Assembly (NCBI RefSeq): GCF_027943255.1
Contig: NC_072895.1
Coordinates: 36,864,001 to 36,928,000, forward strand
Direction: 5' to 3'
Length of the DNA stretch: 64,000 nucleotides
From: Anastrepha obliqua
Lineage: Eukaryota; Arthropoda; Insecta; Diptera; Tephritidae
Shown: positions 34,384 to 46,084 of the stretch, one piece after another
Layout of the letters: every line of letters starts with the position of its first letter
How positions within the stretch are numbered: the stretch's first letter is position 1
Translations under genes and position numbers: made by a program
The notes under the pieces: generated by a model
Database searches by the model: none
What the model was told of the DNA's origin: nothing
What the model saw: only the letters and a program-made list of their open reading frames with translations

Positions 34384-35859
34384 CTAAAACAGGACACTCT
34401 TGTATTTAAGCTCAGAAGATTTAAATGCTATTGAAAATTTGTTGATTCTTAAAAAATTTGATGTTTTGAGTGCAAAAGTGCAAATCAAATTTTTTGCTGC
34501 TTTTGAGGTAATCCAAGAATATGGAATTTACTTCTCTCAACTCTTCTCAACATTTAGAACCTTTTTATAAAATTTAAAAAGCCTTTGAATTTACTGAATA
34601 CGAATTAAAGCAATAAAGATACTCATTGTAAAAAAAAAAAAAAAATTGCAGATAATACTGAAGAAATCATACCTTTTTGAAAGCGGAGTACCTTATCTTG
34701 TTACATAACCTCAAAAAGTGTTTCTCGGCCTTTTTTTTTAAGAAATTCGCTTAACATAGGTGTTAAATACAAGGATGGGTTTTTAAAACTCTGTTTTTCC
34801 AATTCAGTCTATTGTACATAACCATAAAAGGGACAAGTGAAGACAATTTGTCCCGCATACGAAGTTCTTTAACCTTCCGTTAGATACCTCTTTTAAAGCC
34901 TTCGGTTGGGCACCCGAGTGTGGCCTTTTGTCGTCCTGTTCGAGGATCCTTTTTAAAAAGATATATCCATAAATAGGAAAAAAGTAAATTTTAGGAAGCT
35001 TGCAGGTCTCAAGTCGTTAAGTATAATAGAAATATGTTAAATTCACGTCCAAAGTCGGAAAAGTCCGTCTAGACCCGGGCGCTAAGAGAGGGTTAAGTAA
35101 TTCAATAAAAAAATGGTATTTTCCATTTTCAAAATGTGCATTTTAGTGCTTTTTTATATTCAAAATTAGGCAACACTGCAGTTGCGAGAGAGAGACAGAA
35201 ATTTGACAGCACGAGGGAGAAGAAGAGGAATAAACTTGGAAGAAATATAAATTAAGCGAAAAAATGTCACACACAAATAATAACCAACACCAACAATAGT
35301 CAAGTATGATAGATTTACCAGGTTTGGCCAAAATCTATGGCGAAGGAGAAAATTGGGAAACTTGAGAGAACTTTGAATGCCATATCACAGGAGACTCACC
35401 AGCCGAAATCTGCACGATAATTTCACATACATTCCACACTCGTCCAATCAGTAGTGGCTTAGACGACAACGAAGTGACATTGTGTTAATTTTTTTCCTAT
35501 GTCACTAACACATGCTTAGTTTTTTCGTAAACAAACCGATTCGTTACCCGAACTACGTCAACCCATTCGCTGAGAGTCGGATAACGGTATGTTATTGGCC
35601 GCACCTTCTCAATTCTTTTCATCATGAACAATACTCACAATCGTCGATAATGTGACCAGAGGACAGATAAAAAGTAAATCCAAATGGAACTGAGTGAATA
35701 ACTGAACTAATTAAAAAAATCATATTTCACATAATTATAAACACACATTTAATAAAAACAGGCTAGAAAAATGTCGGAATTAAGACCACGAGACTAGAGA
35801 ACAAAAAATGCTTAATCAAGTTACGAAAATGTTAATCTGGTCGCAGTGATCGCTAATTG
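34384..35859. other. AT-rich region without recognised genes
   Basis: No coding frame with a recognisable motif, no RNA gene and no repeat ends were found. Confidence 0.35.
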
Positions 35860-36211
35860 CACTTTGGTGACGTCACGATAATCAACTGATGTAAGGGCTC
35901 TTCTTTTGGCTACTTCTGTGCTCGGCTCACTTGACGAAAAACTTGCATATGAAAGCAATAATAAAGTTATCGAGCAAGATACTTCGCTAGCGAGTATAGT
36001 TATACCTCATGAAACTGGTATAACTCACTATTTTACAAACAAATGTAATTTTATGCAGCTCTACTCCACCGTTGGCAAGGTATGTTCATTTACACCAGCT
36101 GCTTCATCTATTGCCCACTTGCTCACGCTTGTCGAAAAGAAGTGGCCTATTGCCAAATTTGATGAGAGTAATTGCCATCATGAGACGCACTTAGATAAGG
36201 AGAATTGAGTA
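35860..36211 (+). other. Unidentified 100-codon ORF beside the R-THAP repeat
   Basis: The frame 35,906-36,208 starts at a TTG and reads ATSVLGSLDEKLAYESNNKV, IVIPHETGITHYFTNKCNF, MQLYSTVGKV and ends WPIAKFDESNCHHETHLDKEN. It has the codon mix of a coding sequence, and AAG-GTATGT within it (near 36,078) is a good splice donor. Sequence on both sides (AAGGGCTCTTCTTTTGGCT and GGTGGCCCCTTCCC) has counterparts that are close together in repeat copy 2, so about 300 bp look inserted here. Product unknown. Confidence 0.3.
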
Positions 36212-36600
36212 CTACAGGTGGCCCCTTCCCAAAACGTCTGGTCCCTCGCCCATATAATACAAACAAAACGACGAGAAATTAAATGCTTGTGAAAATTCAG
36301 TGAATAGCTTGGCAATATTGTGATTTGTGAGATTTAAACTAAACAAACTAATGAAAACAAATCACCGCGTTTAAATAGTGAAGCGCAATTGAATATAAAG
36401 CCTGCAAATGCAGTTTTTTTCGCTTTTATGCGGAAGACGCCGTGGCAAGAAAGTATATTTGTGTGCGTGGTGGTTTTCATTTTCAAAACAAGTAGTTCTC
36501 TTTCCTTTTGTTTGTTTACTCATTGGTTCTGACGACACAGCGAATTCGGAAGGCGCAACCATGTATTCTATCATCCTTGATACTGGCATATAAACAATCA
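36212..36600 (+). repeat. Dispersed repeat R-THAP, copy 3
   Basis: Aligns with copies 1 and 2 from CAATA/ATAATACAAACAAAAC through AAATTCAGTGAATAGCTTGG, TTTATGCGGAAGACGCCGTG and GAATTCGGAAGGCGCAACC to CTATCATCCTTG. The THAP-like start is destroyed (the Cys codons read CAC and a stop). Confidence 0.55.
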
Positions 36601-36692
36601 TAAGTAATATAAGAGAGAATTTGCATGCGAGTTTCCAGATGGTGAAATGTAAAGTCGCCAAGTTACTATAATTTTGTTTTTTGTACTTTTTA

Positions 36693-37614
36693 AAGGGTGG
36701 TTAAATTTCAAGGCCCGATGTTGAATGTAAACCACATCTAAACGTCAAGTTTTTTCTGCATTTCGTATGACATTTTTCAATTTCAGACTAATTCAATTTG
36801 AACCGTGGAAAGATACACAATCGATCAACGCGTTAAAGTTATTGAGGCTTATTTTGAAAACGGGCATTCAAATCAAAATGCATATCTTGTACTTCGTGAA
36901 GAAAATTATCTTCAGTGATAAGGCACATTTTCACCTCAGTCAATAAGCAGAATTGCCGCATTTGAACGAATGATAATCCACGAGTGATTGCCGAAAAACC
37001 AATGCACCCACAAAGAGTGACTGTTTGGAGCGGTTTATGGGCCGGCGGCATCATTGGGCCGTATTTTTTTTTTCAGGCAGTTACTGTAAATAGTGCTCGC
37101 TATCATGAGATGATAACGAACTTTTTATGGACCGAATTGGAAGATATGGATGTGGACGTTATGTGGTTTCAACAGGACGGTGCCACTGGTCACACAGCTA
37201 ACGAAACAATGGCTCTTTTGCGCGAAAACTTTAATGGCCGAATAATCTCACGTCGCGGCGATGTCAATTGGCCGCCAAGATCATATAATTTGACACCGTT
37301 GGACTTCTTTCTTCGGGGTTATTTGAAAGAAAATGTGTACGTCGATAAGCCAGCAACAATTCAAAAGCTAAAGGATGAGATAATTCGGCACATTAACGGC
37401 ATAGAACCTCAATTATGCCTCAGCGTCATCGAAAATTTGGACCATCGGATGGAGGTATGCCGCCGAGGCCACGGCGGTCATTTCGCCGATATTTTATTCC
37501 ATACGTAATTGAGCCACACCAATATTATCATAATAAAGAAAAATGATAATAATTTCCTAAAAAAATTGTATTTTATTCAAAATCAACACCGGCCCTTGAA
37601 ACTTAACCACCCTT
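36693..37614 (+). mobile_element. DD41D (rosa-type) mariner, 922 bp, internally deleted
   Basis: Ends are AAGGGTGGTTAAATTTCAAG and, inward from the right, AAGGGTGGTTAAGTTTCAAG, with TA at 36,691-36,692 and 37,615-37,616. The N-terminus ERYTIDQRVKVIEAYFENGH (start codon changed to GTG, about 36,801) is followed, after a deletion and frame change, by IIFSDKAHFHL with the first catalytic Asp (about 36,910). A long frame from 36,984 to the stop at 37,508 carries VTVWSGLWAGGIIGPYFF, FLWTELEDMDVDVMWFQQDG, SRRGDVNWPPRSYNLTPLDF and DHRMEVCRRGHGGHFADIL. There are 41 residues between the second and third Asp. Non-autonomous, relative of 11,745-12,122. Confidence 0.88.
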
Positions 37615-37616
37615 TA

Positions 37617-39129
37617 GTAAAAATTGCTCTGCAAAAAATTTCCGAAAAATATTTCGATTAGTACAAACAGGTGATTTACTCGTTTTACTGTTTGAATTCA
37701 AAATTTTGTAATAGAAAACATTAGTAAGTTGAGCGTTGTGCCTTTCTGTGGCAATTTAATGAATTTACTTGACCAAAAAACATTTATTTTAATCGTCTAT
37801 TTAAGTCAGTTCTAGTTTCTCATTTTCAACTTCAAATTTCTCAAAGGCACTGTTTTTTGTGTAATTAAAATCAGCTGTCCGTAGTTGACTGCTTTTCGTG
37901 CTGCCAAATTGTTGCTCGTAGGAATAAGTAGTTATTGCTCAAAATGAAATGTCACTTTGCTCTCTGAATTTCCCTTTCCTTGCAAGTTTTCTGGATACGC
38001 GAACATAACTCATGTAGCAGAGGCCTCTCGTGTCACCGGCAGACTTTCAAAAGTTCTCTTACAAAGCAACGCAGCAAACAATGAACGTCGAATGGCGCGG
38101 CTGTTAGTTGAGCAATCAACGGGTGAATTGCAAATGCACAGCGCAGAAAGTAGGACATTGCGCCAGAAGCAAAATTTAACTATGCAGAACAGGAATGCAC
38201 TCCACATTCACTTGCATTATAATTATTCGCATGCGTTAGAGTGTTTAACGATGTATGGGTGTATGTAAGTTTGCATCGTGTCTTTATACATATGTACACC
38301 TGTGTTCACAAATATAGCAGCGCGACACTTGCAACGCTTGATTACATACTTATTTAGAATTAATCGAATCTTTTTTTTTTAATTTTTATAAAATTATAGT
38401 TTGCACTACAACAAAAGCTATTTAGCTTAAAGTTAAAAATGTTAAAAAGTTCCAAAAATGTTCATCAAAATTTCAAATTGTTTAAACAGAATTTCTAGAA
38501 AAATTTCGAGTGTGCAATTTTATATAATTTGGTGCAAATAAAAGCAACTTGAAATGGCTTAAATAACGTGTTAGATTTTTGACAAGTTTTTTGCTAGTGG
38601 TATTGTGCATTTTCTCTATATAAAATAAATTGCGAGCATCGTTATATAGAAGAAAATGTACAAGAGCAAATAAAAATTATGAGAAACCAATGTGAACTTG
38701 GAGCTATTTTACATTTTGACCTAATTATACTAACGTTGTATGGGCTACAAAACTACCTACCCTGTTCCTTTTTATTGAAATTTGAATTTTGAAGTTTGAA
38801 ATATTGGTGAAAATTTGTGGAGGCTTTTTAAATGATGTGATATGAAGTTTGAAACTTAAAGTTGCATGTTTTTTGTTGTAGTCCTATATTTTTATTAAAA
38901 ATTCTAAGGAAAAAATATATGATAAATAAATAAATAGTTAAAACTTTTCGATATGTCGCGCTGCTATTATTGTGAACGCAGGTGTACATATGTACATATA
39001 CATATATGCACCAAGACTTAACGGCTGTGTTTTTAAAGTAAAACACAAAACATAACAATGGAATGATCAATATTCCGACTTTAGCAGCTTGCTAATGTTA
39101 AGCCATTTATATGAATATGTGTATGTGTG
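37617..39129. other. Region without recognised genes
   Basis: A 103-codon plus frame (37,957-38,268) is GC-richer than its surroundings but carries no known motif. The rest is AT-rich with short (TG)n and ATGT repeats. Confidence 0.3.
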
Positions 39130-39446
39130 TGTGTGTAATTGGCGCTTACACCCTCTCTGGGTGTTTTGCAGATCCCTCTTCCAATTTGTGATGTGCCTCT
39201 TGATGTTGCTTCATAAATGATGGTATCTACAGTTTTGCGCCACCACCGAATAGCAGAAAGTTTTTTCAAGCGGAGCTTTTTCATGGCAGAAATACACTCG
39301 GCAGTTGGCCATTGCCTGTCATGGGGCGATCGCTTCTAGAAAGAAACCTTTTCAATCATTTAGAATTGTATGCCTTCCACGTGTTTTGAACCCGGATCCT
39401 ACCGAATGGTAGGCATGCACAAAGCCATTCGGCTACGGCGGCTGCT
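39130..39446 (-). repeat. tRNA-derived SINE, nearly complete
   Basis: On the minus strand the head GCCGCCGTAGCCGAATGG starts near 39,442. TAGCCGAATGG (39,425-39,435) fits a pol III A box and GGGTTCAAAAC (39,383-39,393) a B box, spaced as in a tRNA gene. The body contains AACTGCCGAGTGTATTTCTG and CTGTAGATACCATCATTTAT-like sequence, and the 3' end is a (CA)n-type microsatellite at 39,118-39,135. The same body occurs at 17,010, 45,903 and 62,675. It abuts the retrotransposon at 39,455. Confidence 0.65.
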
Positions 39447-39454
39447 TGTCGTCG

Positions 39455-40650
39455 TCTTGCGAGCCATTGACGCATCGTAGGCTTTTCGAATACCACCCAT
39501 AATTTTGGTTGCCATGTCGGTCACGCATCGCGTATATTCGCTTGTTGGCAACATTTCTTTAAATAAACCAGGATCTTAGGTGCCGGCGTTTCAACCTATG
39601 TGCTTCAAACTGAATTGTTGTTTCTGAAGTTTACATTCGTTTAAGTCAATTTAGCGCTGACGAACGTGATGTCTTCTACTGAACCGAAACCATTTCTGAA
39701 GAAGGTATGTTCCTCGCCGATGTTCAGTAAAACAATATCCAGGCATGCAAATGCTTCAAGGAGTGCTCTGCCCTTTGGCGTAGTCCGCTGCGAGCTCCAC
39801 TCCATAGCCCATGCATTGAAATCGTCTGCAATAATGTATCGCTGTCTTAACATTACATCCATGGCGATTTTCCCTACTATCTCCTCAAACTCGCCTATAA
39901 AGGTGCTTGGAGGTATGTAGCAGCTACATATATAAATATATCTGAGATCTTGCCGTAATCAAAGCTTCTTTCTTATACTACGCTCTCTAGATGTAAGGGA
40001 TGTCGCACGCAGGACCATATTGCAGCCTTTTCGCAAGCGTCGTGCGTCCACTTCTGTACGGTTCGCTCAGTATGGCAACATCAACCTTGAGTTCTGTAAT
40101 TGTTTGCGACAGAAGATCTTGTGCGGCTTCGCAATGGTTGAGAATGAGTTTTAGCAATCTCATAACTGTTTTATCTTTTGGAGCGCTTCTTGAAATACCG
40201 GGCATTTATTGCCTCCGATTACATGATCAGTGTGGTTGGTGCGTCTTCATTCACATAAGAAGCACTTTGGAGTACTTGTGCATGTTTTCGCTACATGCTC
40301 TTCTCCTCCACATTTAAAGCACACTCCTTGGAGATCGGTTCCGCTAGTGCAATTTCTTGATTTATGCCCAAATTCTAGGCATTTAAAGCAGCATCTAGGT
40401 TGGATTTTCTCACGAATGCGGCATATTATGCAGCTAATGCGAACTTCTAATAGCTTTTTGGCGGTAGGTAGTGAAACAACCATTTGCGTACTGCCATATG
40501 CTTTCCGTATCGAGCGAATCTGCGAGGGCTCTAGTTTCGCCGTGTTCACGTCAGATTGGCTGATGAACTGGAATAGTATATACAGCAAGTCTAATAAAAG
40601 CGTGACCGCCACAACTTGGAAACTATTTGACCAATATATTCTAAAAAATG
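39455..40650 (-). pseudogene. Non-LTR retrotransposon 5' half: gag-like ORF1 end plus endonuclease
   Basis: Minus-strand order: ORF1 C-terminus (40,247-40,612) with SIRKAYGSTQMVVSLPTAK and consecutive CCHC knuckles CFKCLEFGHKSRNC, CFKCGGEEHVAKTC and CFLC; then the apurinic endonuclease start (39,987-40,205: LILNHCEAAQDLLSQTITEL, VDVAILSEPYR) and its middle (39,641-39,862: YIIADDFNAWAMEWSSQRTT, LDIVLLN). EMLPTSEYTRCV and IMGGIRKAYDASMARK (about 39,560-39,460) are the linker towards the reverse transcriptase. The EN catalytic Asp/Asn pair DFNAW is kept. Stops and frameshifts between blocks show it is dead. The polymerase is missing and a SINE sits at the broken end. Confidence 0.75.
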
Positions 40651-40689
40651 TACTTCATAGTCACCACCATTAGCTATGATGGCGGCACA

Positions 40690-41270
40690 TGTGTGAGTCA
40701 GTTTTGTTTATCCTTGTTCACCCTGCTTGGGATAATGGGGCCTCGACAAGACACTTCCATCGTACATGGTTCTGGGCTATCTGGTGGTTTTCTAAGTATG
40801 TGACCTATCCATCGCCACATTCTGCGTTTGATTTGCCATAGGATGGGCTCTTCATTCGTTGATTTCCACAACGCGTCGTTGCCGATGGTGTTCGGCTAGA
40901 ATATTCTACAGAGGGACTCTGATGTGGCAGATTATCTTAGCGGGAACTCCCTTGCTACTCAACGCTAGCCATATTGAGTCTCGTTTGATTCTGTCGAATG
41001 CCTTCTTGAAGTCGACGAACAGCATGTAAAGCAGGGAGCGCCACTCAACTTATTGTTTTACATAATGCGAAGAGTGTTGGCTTGGTCAGCACAGCTTCGG
41101 TGAGGGCGAAACCCACCTTGTTCGCTCCTTAAAGAGCGTTCGATACATTGGAGTCTGCCTTGTATGATCTTTTGTAGGTGGCGTTGGGCAGGCTTATTTC
41201 ACGCCAGTTGCCGCCGTTACGCAAATTGCTTTTCTTGCGCAGCCTCGCGATGATGTCTTTTGCACATGGC
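40690..41270 (-). pseudogene. LINE reverse transcriptase fragments (RTE-like)
   Basis: Minus strand: GGFRPHRSCADQANTLRIM (about 41,110-41,060), then LYMLFVDFKKAFDRIKRDSI (palm motif A, about 41,020-40,970) and GVPAKIICHIRVPL, and after an internal deletion LWQIKRRMWRWIGHILRKPP (about 40,845-40,790). The order and motifs match EN-type LINEs whose ORF2 ends in an IRRRxWRWIGH block. YADD is deleted. Confidence 0.65.
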
Positions 41271-41369
41271 GGATGCTGTTTGTCATTGTCCTAGACGGCG
41301 GTGATGTGGGGATGCAGAATTTCCGCTGAGATTTGAGCCATTGTGTTAATTTCTGCGGAAGTTCTGGAA

Positions 41370-42170
41370 GTAATCGGCTTTAAAACAACCGAATTTGCCT
41401 TGATAACTGTTTGACTGTCCACATTTGTTTTACTTTCAGTTTTTGCTTAACTCTTGTCAAAACATTTTCAATAGGGTTTGCTCAGGCGACTGTGAAGGTC
41501 AATGCAACATATCAATCCCATGTTCCTGTTTCCACTCTATAAACCTTCGGCTTTGATATTTGGGATCCTTGTGTTCTTGTAAAATACAAGGCTTACTAGT
41601 TACTCCAAATATCTTCGGAGCTGATGGCAGTGATGCTTTGTGGTAAATTTTATTCATCTAAACTTCATTCAAATTGGCGGTAAACACAAATAAACGGCTA
41701 AATCCTTTTTCGCAGAAGCAGCTCCAAACATGAACCTCAACTTGATATTTAATAGTTCGTTGAAGTTGCCGATTATCATCAGAACACCAGTACCGATGTA
41801 TGCAACTTTTCGCTCAAAGGAAAAATACGTGCAAGTCCTTCTTCAATGCGTGATAATGAGATCGCCGGTTTTTTCAAAGTGCTTCGGCATTAGAGGTCTT
41901 CTGCACGTGAACATATTCGAATCGTATTTTTGGATACATTGACAGCATTTTCCCATACAACTGCTTCAGCTTCGCCCAACGATAAGTTCGGCTTTGTCCC
42001 AAACAAAAAATGGTGTTCTGATCTTGCTTTGGAGAGTTATTTTTTTGGGTATCGCCCAGAAAGTCGTTAAAGTTTTTAACTTCAGTATACCCTTTGAACC
42101 CATTGCCATTGTCAGTATGAACGTCTTCGACTTCTTCAAGTATTAGTTTGGGGAAAAAGATATCCATTAT
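41370..42170 (-). pseudogene. Tc1-like transposase remnant
   Basis: Minus strand: VEVHVWSCFCEKGFSRLFVF, then ASLPSAPKIFGVTSKPCILQ, EHKDPKYQSRRFIEWKQEHG, IDMLH-PSQSPEQTLLKMF. These correspond to the catalytic core of Tc1-like elements (QxDNDPKHxS ... DWPSQSPDxNPIE). The second Asp (in LQEHKDP) is displaced and the Glu is lost. The upstream part (about 42,000-41,830) keeps only KKPAISLSRIEEGLARIF. Many stops. Confidence 0.6.
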
Positions 42171-42239
42171 TTTCTCGGTAGATGGCTATAGTGATCGGTA
42201 TTCGTAAAGTATCGATCAATAAAAAAAATTATTTTCTGT

Positions 42240-42560
42240 TTTCGGTTGTTCCATTCAGTTGTCAGTTACAGGGTGTTAACACCGGAAGTCAACAAAAAGA
42301 AAATTTGGTACATTTTCTTTGATAAAGCTGAAAATGCAAGCCAGGTAGCTGAAATTGTGAATGGTGTTTATGGTGCCGATCCTAATTCAGCTAATTCGTG
42401 CAGTTTTGGTTGCGCGGATTCCGTTCCGACATTTTTGATGTTTAAGAAAATGTGGAAAATGTCGAAAAAATCACAAAAATAATCGAGGCTGACCGACGTA
42501 TTAGTAGTCGCAGCACCGCCCAGGAGCTAAATATTGACCACCAAACTAAACCATTTTACG
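42240..42560 (+). pseudogene. Mariner transposase N-terminus only
   Basis: The plus strand reads FFDKAENASQVAEIVNGVYG, ADPNSANSCSFG and, in another frame, EVDRRISSRSTAQELNIDHQ-like sequence (IEADRRISSR...AQELNIDHQT, about 42,480-42,540). This is the paired-type DNA-binding region of a mellifera-like mariner. Nothing of the catalytic domain follows. Confidence 0.55.
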
Positions 42561-44149
42561 CCAAAATAATGAGTTTCTTTTCCACCAAACTAGGATTTGA
42601 GTAATTCTGATATTTCTATTAAAGCCATTCACGGCAATTTGGGTTGGTCGATGTTAGGACAAGTAAAGAACATTTTTCGATTAAACTCTGAAATTGACTA
42701 TTTCAATCCTTCTACAAAGCAGTAACCAGCTTAAACTTCACTTCACGTTACTTTTAAAAGTTTACGCTTTCTAGGACATAAAGAAAGGATAACGCACACG
42801 AACTAGTAGATTGTCATGCATGGAATGTACGGCACAGATATGAACGTTTCGTTGTTGTTAAACTCGAAAATACATTTTCCGCGGCCGATTTGAAGAAGCA
42901 TGGCATTTACATATTTAGAAATACAAAGAAGTATTAAGCAAACAAGCGTACAACAGTAATAACTACAACAAAAAAATTAGCGTAAAATTTATGGATTCAA
43001 TTAAAACTTTTTCCTCTTTCTTCATCACTCGAACAACGTCTTGACGAAACCAACTGCAAAGAAACGACTCGTTGTTTCACCAGCCAATTTTGTGGAGAAA
43101 ACATCGACACACATACGCTTGCATATGCATATGAATATTATTTGTAGTCGGTATGTGTGTATGTGCTTAGGTATAGGAAGGAAGGCTGGTGCGATGGCAA
43201 GGGGCATGCAGCACGCCGCTGTTATTAGGTGGATGGCGTCTGCCATAGTGCAATCTATGGGAGCAGGTAAATGGGCAGCTGCCGGCGTAACAACAGCCAC
43301 TAATCCACCCACCATCGACAGCGACATATCTACAAAATTGCCCGGTTAACGAGCAAAACACTCGCAACAACGGAAACGGAAACGACAACCACAACGTTGG
43401 CTGCAGAAATGGCGCGATGAAGCGCACCAGCAAAGACATCGTAGTCCGCTTGGCTGTTTGGCCCCTGATAAAATCTGCCTTACTTATATTCTGGTGTGGA
43501 GAATTGCTTTGGCTGGGGGATGATTATTCGGATTTCCGGTCGTGTTTACTGGTTGTTTACTAATTTCCAAACTTTTCTCATTGAATTGCAGGCGCACATG
43601 AAGGCGCTTGTTATTGCTTTTGAAACGTCATAATTTATTGGTTTAATCCGAAAGGAATGTGAGTAGATACCAATCTTGGAATCACGGAGAGGAGATTGCG
43701 CTAATTCCAAAATACTTAACTTTTTACGAATACTTTTGAATTGTTGTAAATATAATAATACCTATCCTTTACTCTCCGACTAGGAGTGACGTTTTTTTAG
43801 TAATTCTTTAGTTATTTTTGCAAGTGTCATCTGAAAGTATATACTATTAAGGGGGAAAAAACAAGCAAAAAAATACTTATCAAAAATAGTGGGGATGTTA
43901 TTTTACATAAGACACAAGAAAGGTGAATAAGCTTTACAAAAATCAACAAAAAATAAATAAAGACAAACCTAAAACTAATACCAAAACATATCTATTTATT
44001 TATTTGAGAAAGACAGCGGTATTGTAAGCCACATTAATTAAAGTAGTGAAATAGTTTCGGCTTAGGTTAGCTTAGGTGGTAGTCGGTGTGTACGACAAAC
44101 TCGCTTAGACCTTACAGGTCCGTTGCGTTACCACTGTGCGACACTGGAA
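42561..44149. other. Region without recognised genes
   Basis: A GC-richer patch at 43,025-43,460 has overlapping frames of about 100 codons on both strands (plus: GAMARGMQHAAVIRWMAS) but no known motif. The rest is AT-rich. Confidence 0.3.
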
Positions 44150-44650
44150 CTTAATTTATTTTTCTTCGTGGAACCATTTTGTGGCTCTTAGGAAGAGCAG
44201 GATTGATCCCATCATGGGAGAAAACTCCTAGTCTCAAGGGATATCCTCATAGATATCCTGTTTTGAAAGCTTAAGCAATTCTTTTGACCTTGGAAACATC
44301 TGTATAGAAATTTTATTCGCCCCTTCTCCATGGCATTGGTATCTGCCACTATCTTCTTGACGGTAAGCTCGTTGTAAAGAGTCTGTCGAAGGTGAGTCTA
44401 AAAATATAATAGTCTAGTTATTGTTTGTGACTATTCAGAGTATGCAAAATAGAGGCGTGCCAAACCATCGGACTTTCCATAACACCCTACTTTTAGTCTA
44501 AGCGCTGAGGCGGCGGCCACGTTTTTCCCTACACGATTTAATGCAGGCAAGTTGATTAGCACTTCCAGCGCTTTGTTTGGGGTAGTCCTTAAAGCATCAG
44601 AGATGCATAAAAAAGATGTTAGCGTTGCTGCTTAAAGTTATCTAAACTAA
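44150..44650 (-). pseudogene. Non-LTR retrotransposon reverse transcriptase thumb fragment
   Basis: The minus strand reads LCISDALRTTPNKALEVLIN, LPALNRVGKNVAAASALRLK and YGKSDGLARLYF (about 44,600-44,440), the thumb/connection segment also seen at 2,230-2,290 (LCISGALMTTPTAA). Downstream, ISLETRSFLPHDGINPALPK continues the linker towards RNase H (about 44,240-44,180). No active-site residues remain. Confidence 0.65.
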
Positions 44651-44984
44651 TAGACCCTCCAGAATTAGTTCGTTGCGTCCGATGCGGCAGCGAGTTGGAT
44701 AGACAGCTTAATTTCTAGAGGTTGTCACAATCGTGTCGCACGTCTTGCCAGAATTGATAAAAGTCTGCAACTCTCTACTTTTGACGTACGGCAAGTCCAG
44801 TACAACTACAATGTAGATAACATACAATACACAACAGCTGATTTGCTTGTATTCGTATACGGAAATACTTTCATTCATGTTATCCCTCAGTGTTTCGTAA
44901 AAATGTCAGCCCAATCTGTCTTAAATCATTTCACTTAGTGTAAGGGTTAATTAACTTCACTTATTCATTGGAATTTATATAAGA

Positions 44985-45185
44985 ATTTATCTATATATTG
45001 TATATTATATATAAAAAGAAGTTACATTTCCTTGGTAATCTTATAACTCAAGAACCGCCGACCCGATTGACACAAAAATTTTAATGTTCTTTTCTATCTT
45101 TAAGGAGGTGGTTTGTGTGAAGTTTGATTGAAATCGGTGCAGTCGTTCCTGAGTTATGACATTTTATGTGAGTAATGGTTTCTTC
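44985..45185. repeat. Possible Helitron-like repeat fragment
   Basis: TATATTATATATAAAAAGAAG followed by ATAACTCAAGAACCGCCGAC and GAAATCGGTGCAGTCGTTCC is a combination typical of short dispersed insect repeats. The beginning resembles the tail at 8,680-8,700. No defined ends. Confidence 0.25.
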
Positions 45186-45902
45186 TCATACGAAATGCCT
45201 GTATGGGAAAAACAACAACAAATACACAGCCGCTTATGAGCGTTTCTGTTGTACTGTTGTGGTTGCAAGTGTATTGGACGAAAATATAATAAAAACTGGA
45301 GCATTCAAGGAACTGGAAAAACATTTTTAATTTTATTTATTTTAGCATTATTTATTTAGCGTAAAAAATTGAAATGGAAATTAAAGAATCAAAGTTTAAT
45401 TACAAGTTTTTATCGGCTCTTTTACCTTACCTGTATATAGGTGACCACCACAATCGAGTTTTAAAAAAGTACAGAAAAGGTGAATGAAAAAAATCAACTA
45501 ATTCAACTGTTTAAACATTTTACGAGTTCTATAAAGAAAACTTAATATGAAAAATTTCTTGCGATATAAAAAAACATTTTATGTATGGTGGTGCGAAGCC
45601 CACTGGGAAATGCTAGTAAGATTATAATATAAATAAACAATATCGAAAAACAGGTTCGACACTCTGCGAGGACGGTGCTGTCCATTTCGTCTCTTCTATT
45701 TATCTGAAACACAAAAACCAAAAAAATTATTAATCAGTATGACTGTAGCTATGTCCCGCTACTAGAATAAAAAAAAAATTACAAAATGGCGCGGTTTTGA
45801 ATTTGACACTGAAAAAATCGGGGTTTTTTCAGTTTTTTAATAAAAAAAATACGAAATAATGAAAAAATAATATGATTCTAATACGGACGACGGCCTAATA
45901 GC
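45186..45902. other. AT-rich stretch without recognised content
   Basis: No gene, RNA gene or repeat boundary can be supported. Confidence 0.35.
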
Positions 45903-46018
45903 TTCTCCTCCTATTTGTGGCGTACATCTTGATGTTATTCCACAAATGGAGGAACCTACAGTTTTAAGCCAGTGCCTGTCGAGGGGCGACCGCTATTAAA
46001 AAAAACTTTTTCTGTTAT
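45903..46018 (-). repeat. SINE fragment
   Basis: Contains ATTCCACAAATGGAGGAACC and CTGTCGAGGGGCGACCGCTA of the SINE described at 39,130, with an internal deletion after the ACAGTTTTAAGCC block. Confidence 0.55.
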
Positions 46019-46084
46019 GGAGTAGGACCTATGCACCTCATAACCAATAAAATGGACAAATTTATCTTCTAGGACGAACTTCAG

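Noticed and set aside
40000..40673. Plus-strand ORFs of 105 and 147 codons
   Set aside because: Antisense to the retrotransposon endonuclease and gag-like knuckles, which carry clear motifs on the minus strand.
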